From: Dokdonia sp. PRO95
Lineage (GTDB): Bacteria; Bacteroidota; Bacteroidia; Flavobacteriales; Flavobacteriaceae
Assembly: GCF_000355805.1 (NCBI RefSeq)
Contig: NZ_CM001837.1
Span: forward strand, 941,408 to 1,005,407
Direction: 5' to 3'
Length of the DNA stretch: 64,000 nucleotides
The translations under genes and the position numbers were made by a program. This document shows, piece after piece, positions 53,426 to 62,152 of the stretch; positions within the stretch are counted from its first letter, which is position 1, and the number at the start of each line of letters is the position of its first letter. The notes below the pieces were generated by a model, which saw only the letters and a program-made list of their open reading frames with translations, was not told the origin of the DNA and searched no databases.

Positions 53426-54325
53426 CTATTTTAAAGAAAGAATGGTAGAGAGTAGCATGGAGCCTTCGTGGTAGACGTTTATTGTATAATCACCACCTTC
53501 CATCTGTTGTACAGGTAACACAAGCTCGCAAATGGTATAGGCAGTTTTATTAAATGCAATCGTAGTCTTTGTATTGTATCGCACGACAGAGCCGTCTTCA
53601 AACTTCTCGTTGCGTTCTACACCAATCATACGGCCTTGATTATTGACCACTTGCACGTAAAAAGATTTATTTTCTGCCTCTGCAAGTTGGTTATCATTTA
53701 CGGTAAAACACACCTGCATCATCTCAACACGACTGGCTCTAGAAGTCATAAAAAACTTGCCACTATTGCGCTGGATCACTCCTCTTGCTGCGAGATTACT
53801 TACTGTAAGGCGTGCTCCTTGTGTAAGTCTCTCTGCCAGATCTCTATTAGATTTTTGTATACTGTCTTGAGATTTTGTTGCTAGGTCTAGCGCTTTTTGC
53901 GTCTCTTGTTGTAATGCCGCGAGACGTTTTGTTTCTAATTGTAAACTATCGTTTGCAGTTATAAAAAACTCTCGCTCTCTGCGCAACCTTTGTATTTCCA
54001 TTTGAAACTGCTGCATTTTTGACCTACTTAAGTCGTCGTCTTGTAGTGTTTCTTTAAGTTGCAGAAGTCGTGACTGAGCTTGTTTAAGAGCTCCTTTTAA
54101 TGCATCCCTCTCTTTTAAAAGACTACTGTATTTTGACAACTCCTCGTCAAGTTGTGCTGTGACTCTTTCTTTGTCATTTACTAACTGTGCCTCACGTTGC
54201 TGCACTTCATTTTGAAAATTGTAGGTGTGAAATCCTAGCCCTGCAACAACTAGACAGAGCAAGATCACAAGAAATAATAAGGTGTTATTTGTACTTTTAG
54301 TACGCATAGATGTTCTTTTATTCAC
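53426..54325 (-). CDS. membrane-anchored coiled-coil protein, unknown family
   Basis: 299 residues: short cytoplasmic N-terminus (basic), one membrane helix (about 14-34), a coiled coil (about 36-170), and a C-terminal beta domain (about 170-299; KFFMTSRASRVEMMQVCFTVNDN...YTINVYHEGSMLLSTILSLK). This resembles a sensor or scaffold topology, but I recognise no named domain. A downstream ATG (54307) is an alternative start. Confidence 0.7.
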   Translation of the reverse strand: MNKRTSMRTKSTNNTLLFLVILLCLVVAGLGFHTYNFQNEVQQREAQLVNDKERVTAQLDEELSKYSSLLKERDALKGALKQAQSRLLQLKETLQDDDLSRSKMQQFQMEIQRLRREREFFITANDSLQLETKRLAALQQETQKALDLATKSQDSIQKSNRDLAERLTQGARLTVSNLAARGVIQRNSGKFFMTSRASRVEMMQVCFTVNDNQLAEAENKSFYVQVVNNQGRMIGVERNEKFEDGSVVRYNTKTTIAFNKTAYTICELVLPVQQMEGGDYTINVYHEGSMLLSTILSLK

Positions 54326-54362
54326 ATAAAGGGGTTAATTTAGAAAAAAAAAGTATAAGCCA

Positions 54363-55043
54363 TTGCTACAATCGCTCCGTTCTCTATTTTTTCCAGAAAC
54401 CTGTAAATCTTGTGACAGCGAACTCATAGCTGCCGAAAATATGGTATGTACACATTGTAGGCATACGTTACCTGTTACAGATTTTCATAGGTACAACGAC
54501 CCTGCAATTAAAAAAGTATTTTATGGACGCCTCAATATAGAAAATGCGACTGCATTGTTTTACTTTGAAAAAAAAGGTCCGGTCCAGGAACTCATGCACA
54601 ACGTCAAATACAGAGGGCAGCATGAAATAAGCGGCTTTCTAGGAACATGGCTAGGAGAAGATCTCAAATCTCTTGACAAATACAAGTGCATAGACGCAGT
54701 AGTACCAGTGCCCATTCACCCAAAGAAGAAAAGAAAGAGAGGATACAACCAAGTGGAAGGCTTTGGACAATCGCTCGCTGGAGCGCTAGAAGCTCATTAT
54801 GTTGATGATGTGCTTATCAAAGCAAAAAATACAAAAACTCAAGTGTTTAAAGGTCGGTTTACACGTAGTGATGAAGTACTAGATGCTTTTTCGATCGCGA
54901 CCAATAGCAATCTTGAAGGCAAGCATATATTGTTGTGTGATGACATTCTAACTACAGGAGCAACTTTAGAATCATGCGCCTTACAACTTCTTAAAATACC
55001 TAATATCAAATTAAGTATTGCTGTGATGGCAATAGCACAATAG
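54363..55043 (+). CDS. ComF family phosphoribosyltransferase-like protein
   Basis: 226 residues. N-terminal zinc-type cysteine pairs (CKSCDSE...CTHCRH), then a type I PRTase fold with YRGQHEISGFLG, the VPVPIHPKKKRKRGYNQ basic stretch typical of ComF, and the PRPP loop LLCDDILTTGATLESC. ComF proteins act in DNA uptake or processing. Start is TTG (MLQSLRSLFF). First gene of a pair with the Ig-like lipoprotein gene (41-bp gap); divergent from the coiled-coil gene. Confidence 0.92.
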   Translation: MLQSLRSLFFPETCKSCDSELIAAENMVCTHCRHTLPVTDFHRYNDPAIKKVFYGRLNIENATALFYFEKKGPVQELMHNVKYRGQHEISGFLGTWLGEDLKSLDKYKCIDAVVPVPIHPKKKRKRGYNQVEGFGQSLAGALEAHYVDDVLIKAKNTKTQVFKGRFTRSDEVLDAFSIATNSNLEGKHILLCDDILTTGATLESCALQLLKIPNIKLSIAVMAIAQ

Positions 55044-55084
55044 GTATTTCGTTTTGGTTAAAATAATTGTTTCTTTGTAGTCGC

Positions 55085-56749
55085 ATGACAGATAATCCTT
55101 GGTATCATTTTAATAGAAGACGCGTAGCTATATTTATAGTAGTTATGGTGAGTATGGCACTAACGCTCGTAAACTGTGCAAAACGTGGTTCTCCTACCGG
55201 AGGACCTATGGATAGCCTACCTCCAGTTTTTGTAAAGTCTACACCTCCTAACTTTACGACAAACTTTGATGGAGATGAAATTCGCATTTATTTTGATGAG
55301 TATATAAAACTCAAAGATCTTAGAAAACAGCTTATCATCTCTCCTCCTATTATCAATAGAGTAATCTCTCCACAGGGATCTGCATCAAAATATATAGAAA
55401 TAAAAATCCAAGATACACTTGCTCCCAATACGACCTACGTGTTCAACTTTGGACTCAGTATTGTAGATAATAATGAAGGAAATCCTTTTCCTTCATTTAA
55501 GTACGTAATGTCTACTGGAGATTACATAGATAGTCTTACTGTGGCAGGAACAATTGTAGATGCGATCTTAGATAAGCCTGACAATTTTGTAACCGTAATG
55601 CTTTATGAAGCAGATAGTACCTATACGGATTCCACTATCTATAATAAGCCACCTTTATACGTTACAAATACCTTAGATAGTCTCAACACCTTTGAGCTAG
55701 ACTATCTAAAACCTGGAACATATGCACTTGTAGCTTTAAAAGATGAAGATGCAAATTATACATTTCAACCTAAAAAGGATAAAGTTGCTTTTGTAGAAGA
55801 TTTTATAACTGTCCCAACTGACTCGTCGTATACACTAAAATTATTTTCAGAAACACCAGTTTATAAAGCCTCCCGCCCTAAGCATGCTGCCCAGGGTAAA
55901 ATTGCCTTTGGCATTAGTGGGTATATAGATAGTATCTCTATAAACCTCTTAACTGATGTGGGAAACAATCACCAAAGTATTATAACAAAGAAAGGAGAAG
56001 ACACATTAAACTATTGGTACAAACCACAAGTTGCACTTGACTCGCTTGTCTTTAATGTTACTGCTCCAGGTTATAATGACACCTTACAAGCTAGAATACG
56101 AAAACCCAAACTAGATTCCCTAGCCTTTTCTTCAAAATATCGTAACGCTGTGCTATTTGATAAGCCATATCGCATACTCAGCAATATTCCTATAGACACG
56201 ATTAATAAATCTTTGATAACCGTTTTAAAAGACTCTGTAGAGATTCCTTTTACTTATTCTTTACAAGATAACCGAACCTCATTAGACATTGACTTTAAAA
56301 AAGAAGAGAAGACTCGATATAGTATCAAGGCGCTACCTAATGCGATTACAGACTTTTTTGGACAGCAGAATGATACTCTTTTCTATAAAGCTAACACTAA
56401 AGAATTTTCAGATTATGGAGATATAGAGCTCACGCTTAAAAACGCGGCTAATTTTCCATATATCGTACAGTTAATGAACAAAAGTGACGAAATCGTAGAA
56501 ACTAAATACTCCCTTCAAGAAACTGTTTTTAACTTTAAACTTCTCAAACCAGGCCTTTATAAAATACGCCTTATTGAAGATGCCAATAATAACCGTGTTT
56601 TTGACTCAGGTAATTATTTAGAACGAACACAACCAGAAGTAATTATCAACTTCCCCGGAGAAATTGATGTGCGACCAAGTTGGTTTGCAAAGGAAACTTT
56701 TGAATTACTCTCTAGAAAAACAAAGCTTAAGGATACTATCCAAGAGTAA
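55085..56749 (+). CDS. Ig-like domain lipoprotein
   Basis: 554 residues. Signal segment with lipobox TLVNC followed by AKRGSPTGGP, then an SbsA-type bacterial Ig-like domain (about 40-140; PPNFTTNFDGDEIRIYFDEYIKLKDLRK), and further beta-domains including a CarboxypepD/Cna-B-like stretch near residues 165-245. Proteins of this kind are common cell-surface lipoproteins in Bacteroidota. Start: ATG 55085, because the longer TTG start would add MFLCSR before the conserved N-terminus. The end overlaps the nitrilase gene by 14 bp. Confidence 0.82.
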   Translation: MTDNPWYHFNRRRVAIFIVVMVSMALTLVNCAKRGSPTGGPMDSLPPVFVKSTPPNFTTNFDGDEIRIYFDEYIKLKDLRKQLIISPPIINRVISPQGSASKYIEIKIQDTLAPNTTYVFNFGLSIVDNNEGNPFPSFKYVMSTGDYIDSLTVAGTIVDAILDKPDNFVTVMLYEADSTYTDSTIYNKPPLYVTNTLDSLNTFELDYLKPGTYALVALKDEDANYTFQPKKDKVAFVEDFITVPTDSSYTLKLFSETPVYKASRPKHAAQGKIAFGISGYIDSISINLLTDVGNNHQSIITKKGEDTLNYWYKPQVALDSLVFNVTAPGYNDTLQARIRKPKLDSLAFSSKYRNAVLFDKPYRILSNIPIDTINKSLITVLKDSVEIPFTYSLQDNRTSLDIDFKKEEKTRYSIKALPNAITDFFGQQNDTLFYKANTKEFSDYGDIELTLKNAANFPYIVQLMNKSDEIVETKYSLQETVFNFKLLKPGLYKIRLIEDANNNRVFDSGNYLERTQPEVIINFPGEIDVRPSWFAKETFELLSRKTKLKDTIQE

Positions 56750-57515
56750 ATCTGTCTTTATCTTCCAGAAAAGGCAATTTACTTCTTGTGTTATTAATAT
56801 GCCTTTTAGTTAACGTGGTGGTCACTACGCCTTCTTGAGTATGCCCTGTGACCACCTCTTCTCCTAGCACATCATAGACTGCAGAGTGCCCTATGTATTC
56901 AAGATTATTACCATCTACTCCCACGCGATTTACTCCAATACAATAAGACATGTTTTCTATAGCTCTAGCTTTAAGGAGTGTATCCCAGGCTGCTATTCTA
57001 GTTTTTGGCCAGTTTGCAACGTAGATAATAAGATCATAATCAAATGTATTACGCGCATACACCGGAAAACGCAAGTCATAACAAATCTGCGGAAATATCT
57101 TCCAGCCTTTATAATGTATAAGCACCTGCTCATTCCCAGCTTTATACTGCTCTCCTTCGCCCGCCATATTAAACGTATGGCGCTTATTATAGGTAGTGAT
57201 TTCACCTTCTGGAGTGACAAATAAAAAACGATTGTAATAGAGACCTTTTTCAATTATAATCAAACTTCCACAGATGGCTGCTTGTGACTTAAGAGCCTGT
57301 TGCTTCATCCATTGCACAGTTTCACCATCCATGCTTTCCGCTAGGGATTGCGGATTCATAGAAAACCCAGTAGTAAACATCTCTGGCAGTACGATAAGGT
57401 CACTATCTCTGGGAACTTTTGCTATCAATGTTTCTTGGTGTACTCTATTGCGATTTGCATCTTCCCAAAAAAACGAAGTTTGTATAAGGCTTACTTGTAA
57501 AGTTTCTGTTTTCAT
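56736..57515 (-). CDS. nitrilase-superfamily amidase (omega-amidase/YafV-like)
   Basis: 259 residues. The Glu-Lys-Cys triad is visible: Glu in VLPEMFTTGF, Lys in YNKRHTFNMAGE, Cys in PQICYDLRFP. The short length and the KTRIAAWDTLLKARAIEN segment fit the omega-amidase/YafV group, which hydrolyses alpha-keto-amides such as ketoglutaramate; this fits the methionine-type aminotransferase found at 62149. Start: ATG 57515, just after a -7-like element; a longer frame upstream would overlap it. Confidence 0.9.
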   Translation of the reverse strand: MKTETLQVSLIQTSFFWEDANRNRVHQETLIAKVPRDSDLIVLPEMFTTGFSMNPQSLAESMDGETVQWMKQQALKSQAAICGSLIIIEKGLYYNRFLFVTPEGEITTYNKRHTFNMAGEGEQYKAGNEQVLIHYKGWKIFPQICYDLRFPVYARNTFDYDLIIYVANWPKTRIAAWDTLLKARAIENMSYCIGVNRVGVDGNNLEYIGHSAVYDVLGEEVVTGHTQEGVVTTTLTKRHINNTRSKLPFLEDKDRFTLG

Positions 57516-57519
57516 AGTA

Positions 57520-57527
57520 TAAAGATA
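57520..57527 (-). promoter_or_regulatory. -7-like element of nitrilase gene
   Basis: TATCTTTA on the minus strand, 4 bp before the chosen ATG; one base off consensus. Supports the start at 57515. Confidence 0.4.
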
Positions 57528-57555
57528 CATTTATGGTAGAACTTTCCATCTGTAC

Positions 57556-57563
57556 TATCTTTA
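57556..57563 (+). promoter_or_regulatory. -7-like element of DUF294 operon
   Basis: TATCTTTA 19 bp before the ATG; divergent from the nitrilase element 28 bp away. Confidence 0.4.
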
Positions 57564-57582
57564 CAATGAATACGTACCCGCT

Positions 57583-59493
57583 ATGCAAAACACAATTGCT
57601 CAAAGAATCTATGATTTTTTAAAACAGTTTCCGCCATTTCAATTTATGGCAGAGAGTGATTTGCTAGATATTTGCAGCCAGGCTTCTGTACTTTACATAG
57701 ATAAGGAGGAGGTTATTTTTAAACGTGATCAAGCCTACAGTGATCGTTTCTATATCGTTCAGCAAGGGGCTATAAAGCTTACGAGACCCTCCAAGGATGT
57801 AATTAAGGTGGTAGACATTTGTGATGAAGGCGATCTTTTTGGCCTCAAAGTTACCTCGACAGACTCTTACAGAACGACTGCTACGGCAAAGGAAGAGACA
57901 ATACTCTATACGTTACCCATGGAGGAATTTTCCGCTTTCGCGAAAGCGAACAAAGCCATTTCAAACTACCTCATCGCTAGTTTTGCATCAAACATTAAAG
58001 ATCCTTATACCTTACAGCAAAGCGGCTCATTACTGAATACCTATGAGCCGGAACGAAGTGCCCATTTATTGGGCCTAGAACAAGCACGATATAGCACCTC
58101 CATCATCACTTGCTCTCCAGAAACTTCCATACAAGAAGCAGCAAGATTAATGCAACAACATCGCATAGGATGTTTAGTTATTACGACAGATTCAATACCA
58201 GTAGGTGTTCTCACAAATCGAGAATTGCGTAATGCTATTGCAAATAATATCATCTCTAGTGATCACGTAGTAGGTGATGCAATGATTACTCAGGTCGTCT
58301 GCGCCGTTCCAAAAATAACCGTAGCTCAGGCGCAACTTATACTGCTTAAGAATGGAATAAGCCACCTCATAATTACCGAAGATGGTACAGCTAGCACGAA
58401 AGTAGTAGGCGTGCTAAGCAAGCATGACATCGTGGTCGCTTACGGTAACAGCCCCGCCGAACTCGTTAAAGAAATAAAAAGAGCAAAAAAGACTAAAATG
58501 CTGCGTTTTACTTGGGAAAAAGCAACCCTTCTTCTTGAGCGCTATCTAGATCAAAACTTACCTATATCACATATTCTTAATATTTTTTCTGAGCTTAGAG
58601 ACGCTCTCATGCAACGTACCATGGAGCTCTCATTAAGCAAGATGGCACATAATCCTCCAGTACCATTTACCTGGCTTGCATTAGGTAGTCAAGGACGAGA
58701 GGAGCAATTACTATATACAGACCAAGATAACGCTCTTATTTATGAGGATGTGTCTCCAGAAAACAATGAAGCGACTAAAAATTACTTTCTACATCTTGCA
58801 AATAGGATGAACAAACGCCTGCATAAAATAGGTTATGATTACTGCCCAGCAGATATGATGGGAAGTAATCCGCTGTACTGCTTATCACTTTCTGAGTGGA
58901 AAGTACAGTTTTCTACATGGATTAAAGATCCGTCTCCAGAAAGCATGTTGATGTCAGGCATATTTTTTGACTACAGACTCGTATATGGGACCCAGGAACT
59001 AGTTGCGCAACTCACTACTTCTATCTATGACCAACTATCAACCTCTTCTGTGTTTTTTAGATTTATGGCAAAGGATGCCCTTAAGAATCCGCCGCCGGTG
59101 AGTTTCTTTCGAAACTTTCTAGTGGAGTCAGATGGTGCGCATAAAGATGAATTTGACATAAAAAATCGTGCTATGGCTCCCTTAATAAGCGGCGCCAGAG
59201 TGCTTTCACTTTACCATAATTTACGTAACATAAATCACACCTCAGAACGTTTTGAAAAACTTGCAGAACTCGAACCTCAGAACAAAGAACTCTTTGAGAG
59301 TTGCGCTTACGCATTTAAAGCGCTTCTTAAATTTAGAGTCAGGCAAGGGCTACGCAATGATGATAGCGGCCGCTTCATTAAACTAGCGGATTTATCAAAA
59401 GAGGAACGCCTAAAACTAAAACGATGCTTTAAACCACTACGCGATTTACAAGAAGTGCTACGTGTACGTTTTCAAACTCAAAATTTGAGCTAG
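57583..59493 (+). CDS. cNMP-binding, CBS-pair, DUF294 nucleotidyltransferase-like protein
   Basis: 636-residue multidomain protein: cyclic-nucleotide-binding domain (about 18-135), two CBS domains (about 155-285; HRIGCLVITTDSIPVGVLTNRELR and HLIITEDG...GVLSKHDIV), DUF294 nucleotidyltransferase domain (about 330-470; LGSQGREEQLLYTDQDNAL, with the GSxxR..Q...D.D pattern) and DUF294 C-terminal domain. Such proteins are nucleotide sensors often encoded next to a DnaQ-like exonuclease, as here. A full palindrome encodes SAFAKA near residue 118. It ends TAG directly before the next ATG. Confidence 0.92.
   Translation: MQNTIAQRIYDFLKQFPPFQFMAESDLLDICSQASVLYIDKEEVIFKRDQAYSDRFYIVQQGAIKLTRPSKDVIKVVDICDEGDLFGLKVTSTDSYRTTATAKEETILYTLPMEEFSAFAKANKAISNYLIASFASNIKDPYTLQQSGSLLNTYEPERSAHLLGLEQARYSTSIITCSPETSIQEAARLMQQHRIGCLVITTDSIPVGVLTNRELRNAIANNIISSDHVVGDAMITQVVCAVPKITVAQAQLILLKNGISHLIITEDGTASTKVVGVLSKHDIVVAYGNSPAELVKEIKRAKKTKMLRFTWEKATLLLERYLDQNLPISHILNIFSELRDALMQRTMELSLSKMAHNPPVPFTWLALGSQGREEQLLYTDQDNALIYEDVSPENNEATKNYFLHLANRMNKRLHKIGYDYCPADMMGSNPLYCLSLSEWKVQFSTWIKDPSPESMLMSGIFFDYRLVYGTQELVAQLTTSIYDQLSTSSVFFRFMAKDALKNPPPVSFFRNFLVESDGAHKDEFDIKNRAMAPLISGARVLSLYHNLRNINHTSERFEKLAELEPQNKELFESCAYAFKALLKFRVRQGLRNDDSGRFIKLADLSKEERLKLKRCFKPLRDLQEVLRVRFQTQNLS
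57932..57949. repeat. dispersed palindrome copy inside DUF294 gene
   Basis: CCGCTTTCGCGAAAGCGA; perfect core, encodes AFAKA. Confidence 0.94.
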
Positions 59494-60192
59494 ATGGGAT
59501 TATTTACCACATCACCTCAAAAAGATTTTCCAAAATTTTGGACACAATATCTCGCTGCTTTTGCCCTAGAGAAGAGCAAAGCAGGTTTTTTAGGTAGTAC
59601 CCTAGATGGAAAAAAGCTTCACACCACTCGTTTTGTAGTATTTGACACCGAAACAACGGGTTTACACTATAAAGAGGATCGTATTCTATCTATAGGAGCG
59701 GTAACCGTTATCAACAATGAGATTTCTATAGCACAGAGCCTAGAGTTATATCTCAAGCAAGATATATACAAGCCTGAAAGTGCAAAAATACACGGCATCT
59801 TGCGCAATGGAAGCTATGAGCAAGTAAATGAACAAGAAGCAATAGAAAGATGTCTTGAATTTATAGGTACAGACATTCTTATAGGGCACCACATAGGTTT
59901 TGACGTTGCAGTAATTAATGCAGCACTAAAACGCGCTCAGCTGGGAAAATTAAAAAATAGAGTACTAGATACAGAAACATTGTACAAAAGACTTGTGCAC
60001 CCTATAAACAGACCTTTACAAGAAAAAAGATATACGCTAGATGAACTTGCCGAAGCGCTTAAAATTCCTCTGCACGATAGGCACACCTCTGCGGGAGATG
60101 CGCTTATTACAGCCATTGCTTTTATAAAAATTGTAAAGAGGTTAAACAGCGATGGAACTCTTACAGTAAAACAATTATTCAGAAAAAACTAG
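59494..60192 (+). CDS. DnaQ-like 3'-5' exonuclease
   Basis: 232 residues. DEDDh exonuclease domain: ExoI VVFDTETTGL with D51 and E53, ExoII LIGHHIGFDVAVIN, ExoIII HDRHTSAGDALITA. The N-terminal 45 residues are an extra helical segment. Starts at the base after the upstream stop (TAG-ATG), so it is translationally coupled to the DUF294 protein. Confidence 0.94.
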   Translation: MGLFTTSPQKDFPKFWTQYLAAFALEKSKAGFLGSTLDGKKLHTTRFVVFDTETTGLHYKEDRILSIGAVTVINNEISIAQSLELYLKQDIYKPESAKIHGILRNGSYEQVNEQEAIERCLEFIGTDILIGHHIGFDVAVINAALKRAQLGKLKNRVLDTETLYKRLVHPINRPLQEKRYTLDELAEALKIPLHDRHTSAGDALITAIAFIKIVKRLNSDGTLTVKQLFRKN

Positions 60193-60855
60193 ATGATTAC
60201 AAAAGACACACTTTTCGTTTTTGATATAGATGGAACACTCACAGATAGTATTCCTACCTATCTCCCTGTTATCACCAAAGTTCTAGCAGACATAGGACTT
60301 CAAGATATTGATACCGATTACGACAATTATCTACACCATACAGATCTGTATGCGCTAGAGTATAATTACGAGCGTACTTTTAATAAGAAAGCTCCAGCCA
60401 ACTTAAGATATGAGCTAGACCACTTACTAGGTGAAGAATTATCTAAATGTAGTCCTGTGAGTGAAATCCCAGGTGCGCGCTCGTTATTATTAAAATTGAA
60501 AAAAATGCAGATTCCATTTGCTTATGGAACAGGTGCTTTTCCGAAAGCTACTGCTATAAAAATGGAGGGTTCTCAAGTCCCTTTTATTCCAGAGGTACTT
60601 GCAACTTCGTTACATAACATTTCTCGAGTGGGATTTGTAAAAGAAGCTATACAGAAGTCTAAAGCATATTACAATAGAACATCTTTTGACAATATTATTG
60701 CTGTAGGTGACGGACTTTGGGATTTAAAAGCGGCTCAAGAGCTCGATATCTCATTCTTAGGCATAGGGACAAAAAACCGTAAAGCAATGCTCGATAACGG
60801 CTGTAAAAATTGGGTAGAAGATTATAAAAGTTTTGACTTAAACTCACTCAAATAA
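60193..60855 (+). CDS. HAD-superfamily hydrolase
   Basis: 220 residues. Motif I FVFDIDGTLTDS gives D11 and D13; a cap region follows; motif II/III segment AYGTGAFPKAT; motif IV VGDGLWDLKAAQ. Probably a sugar- or nucleotide-phosphatase; substrate unknown. Third gene of the operon, again with a TAG-ATG junction, so all three are probably coupled. Confidence 0.9.
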   Translation: MITKDTLFVFDIDGTLTDSIPTYLPVITKVLADIGLQDIDTDYDNYLHHTDLYALEYNYERTFNKKAPANLRYELDHLLGEELSKCSPVSEIPGARSLLLKLKKMQIPFAYGTGAFPKATAIKMEGSQVPFIPEVLATSLHNISRVGFVKEAIQKSKAYYNRTSFDNIIAVGDGLWDLKAAQELDISFLGIGTKNRKAMLDNGCKNWVEDYKSFDLNSLK

Positions 60856-60903
60856 AAGAGGCACATGCCGGTCAAGCAACAACCTATTTTTGATGGGTCA
60901 CAT

Positions 60904-60917
60904 TTTCGCGAAAGCGA
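60904..60917. repeat. decayed half-copy of dispersed palindrome
   Basis: TTTCGCGAAAGCGA in the gap between the convergent HAD and ankyrin genes; left arm lost. Confidence 0.8.
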
Positions 60918-60932
60918 ACTCACTTAACAGGT

Positions 60933-61403
60933 TTATTTCTCTTCTAAGATTTCCATCAAGTTAGAAGCTCCTTGCATTTTTGCGTGATCAAAAGCAGTGT
61001 TACCTTTTTCATCTTTATGAGATAAGTCGGCACCATTTTCAATAAGCATTTGTGCAATTTCTGACTGCGCAAAAGTGGCAGCATAAATAAGAGCTGTAGC
61101 CTGATTTAGATTTACGGCATTTACATCTGCTCCGCTTTCTATAAGTAGTTTTGCAATTACTGGATATCCTTTAAAACACACCCCCATAAGCGCTGTATTT
61201 CCAGAGCTATCCTTAGCATTCAGGTCTGGCTTATGCTTTAAGATAGCCTCACTTATATCTTGATTTCCATAGTAAGTGGCAAGTAATAAAGGTGTAGAAC
61301 CACGTTGATCTTTAATATTTACAAGTTCTGGATGAGCAGTAATAATTGCTTGCACCATCTCTAGATCTCCGTTGCGTATTGCGTCAAATAATTTGTCATT
61401 CAT
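60933..61403 (-). CDS. ankyrin-repeat protein
   Basis: 156 residues made of four to five ankyrin repeats: NAIRNGDLEMVQAII-type, GSTPLLLATYYGNQDISEAIL, GNTALMGVCFKGYPVIAKLLIESGADVNA, ATALIYAATFAQSEIAQMLIENGADLSH, GNTAFDHAKMQGASNLMEIL. No signal peptide, so cytoplasmic. Bacterial ankyrin proteins of this size are often catalase-associated or protein inhibitors, but no partner gene is present. Confidence 0.9.
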   Translation of the reverse strand: MNDKLFDAIRNGDLEMVQAIITAHPELVNIKDQRGSTPLLLATYYGNQDISEAILKHKPDLNAKDSSGNTALMGVCFKGYPVIAKLLIESGADVNAVNLNQATALIYAATFAQSEIAQMLIENGADLSHKDEKGNTAFDHAKMQGASNLMEILEEK

Positions 61404-61455
61404 AACTTACATTCTGTGCTACACGGAGTTGCTTATTGTGATTACTCCGAAAACA

Positions 61456-61463
61456 TAAAGATA
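61456..61463 (-). promoter_or_regulatory. possible -7 element of ankyrin gene
   Basis: TATCTTTA on the minus strand, about 55 bp before the ATG. A 6-bp dyad CGGAGT / ACTCCG (61424-61449) lies in the leader. Confidence 0.3.
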
Positions 61464-61639
61464 AAAACAAAAATGATATACGCCATTTAAATTAACGTCT
61501 CTTAGTATAATTCTTGATTCTATCATTACAGTAGTTAATTACTCCTGCCAAAGTGATTTAATTAATTGTTAATTATAATTATCTTAAGACCTGTAGTACG
61601 TCTTAAAAAGTACTTTAGAGTTATAATAATAAACTAACT

Positions 61640-62152
61640 ATGAGTAATACCGCGCTTTCTAATTGGCTTGAAAAAGATAATCTAGCATCTACTGCTACAC
61701 GGGGAGTGATTTCTGGAGTATTAGGAGGTCTAGCAGGCACCATTGTTAAAAGTGCCATAGAACGCGTATTACCCGTAAGACAGCCCAACACCGACAGTGC
61801 ACAACTTAAGCTCGTAGATAATATCTCTGAGAAACTTACTGGCGAACCGGTAAGCACATCAAATCGAGATCTCGCAGAGCAATTAGTGAATATTCCCATT
61901 GGAGTAACATTAGGAGCTAGTTTAGGCTATGCAAAACGTGATAGACCAGAGACTAACCTTGTAGAGGGAGCGCTCTTTGGTACGACAGCATATCTCGCAA
62001 CGCATGAAACCTCGCTTCCATTAATGGGCCTAGAGGATGAGCCTAAAGATATCCCTGTAAAATTACAAGCAAACGAATTTCTAGCTCATGTTGCCTTTGG
62101 AGTAACTGCAGAACTCATACGAGGTTGGGTGGCACGTAAACTAGACGACTAG
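61640..62152 (+). CDS. DUF1440/YagU-like membrane protein
   Basis: 170 residues with two or three hydrophobic segments. The SLPLMGLEDEPKDIPVKLQANEFLAHVAFG segment aligns by eye with the YagU-type PLMGL..P..D.P..E...H..W core (DUF1440), and the glycine-rich first helix GVISGVLGGLAGTIVKSAIERVLP fits. Function unknown; YagU is tied to acid tolerance in E. coli. Its TAG stop shares CTAG with the convergent aminotransferase stop. Confidence 0.75.
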   Translation: MSNTALSNWLEKDNLASTATRGVISGVLGGLAGTIVKSAIERVLPVRQPNTDSAQLKLVDNISEKLTGEPVSTSNRDLAEQLVNIPIGVTLGASLGYAKRDRPETNLVEGALFGTTAYLATHETSLPLMGLEDEPKDIPVKLQANEFLAHVAFGVTAELIRGWVARKLDD

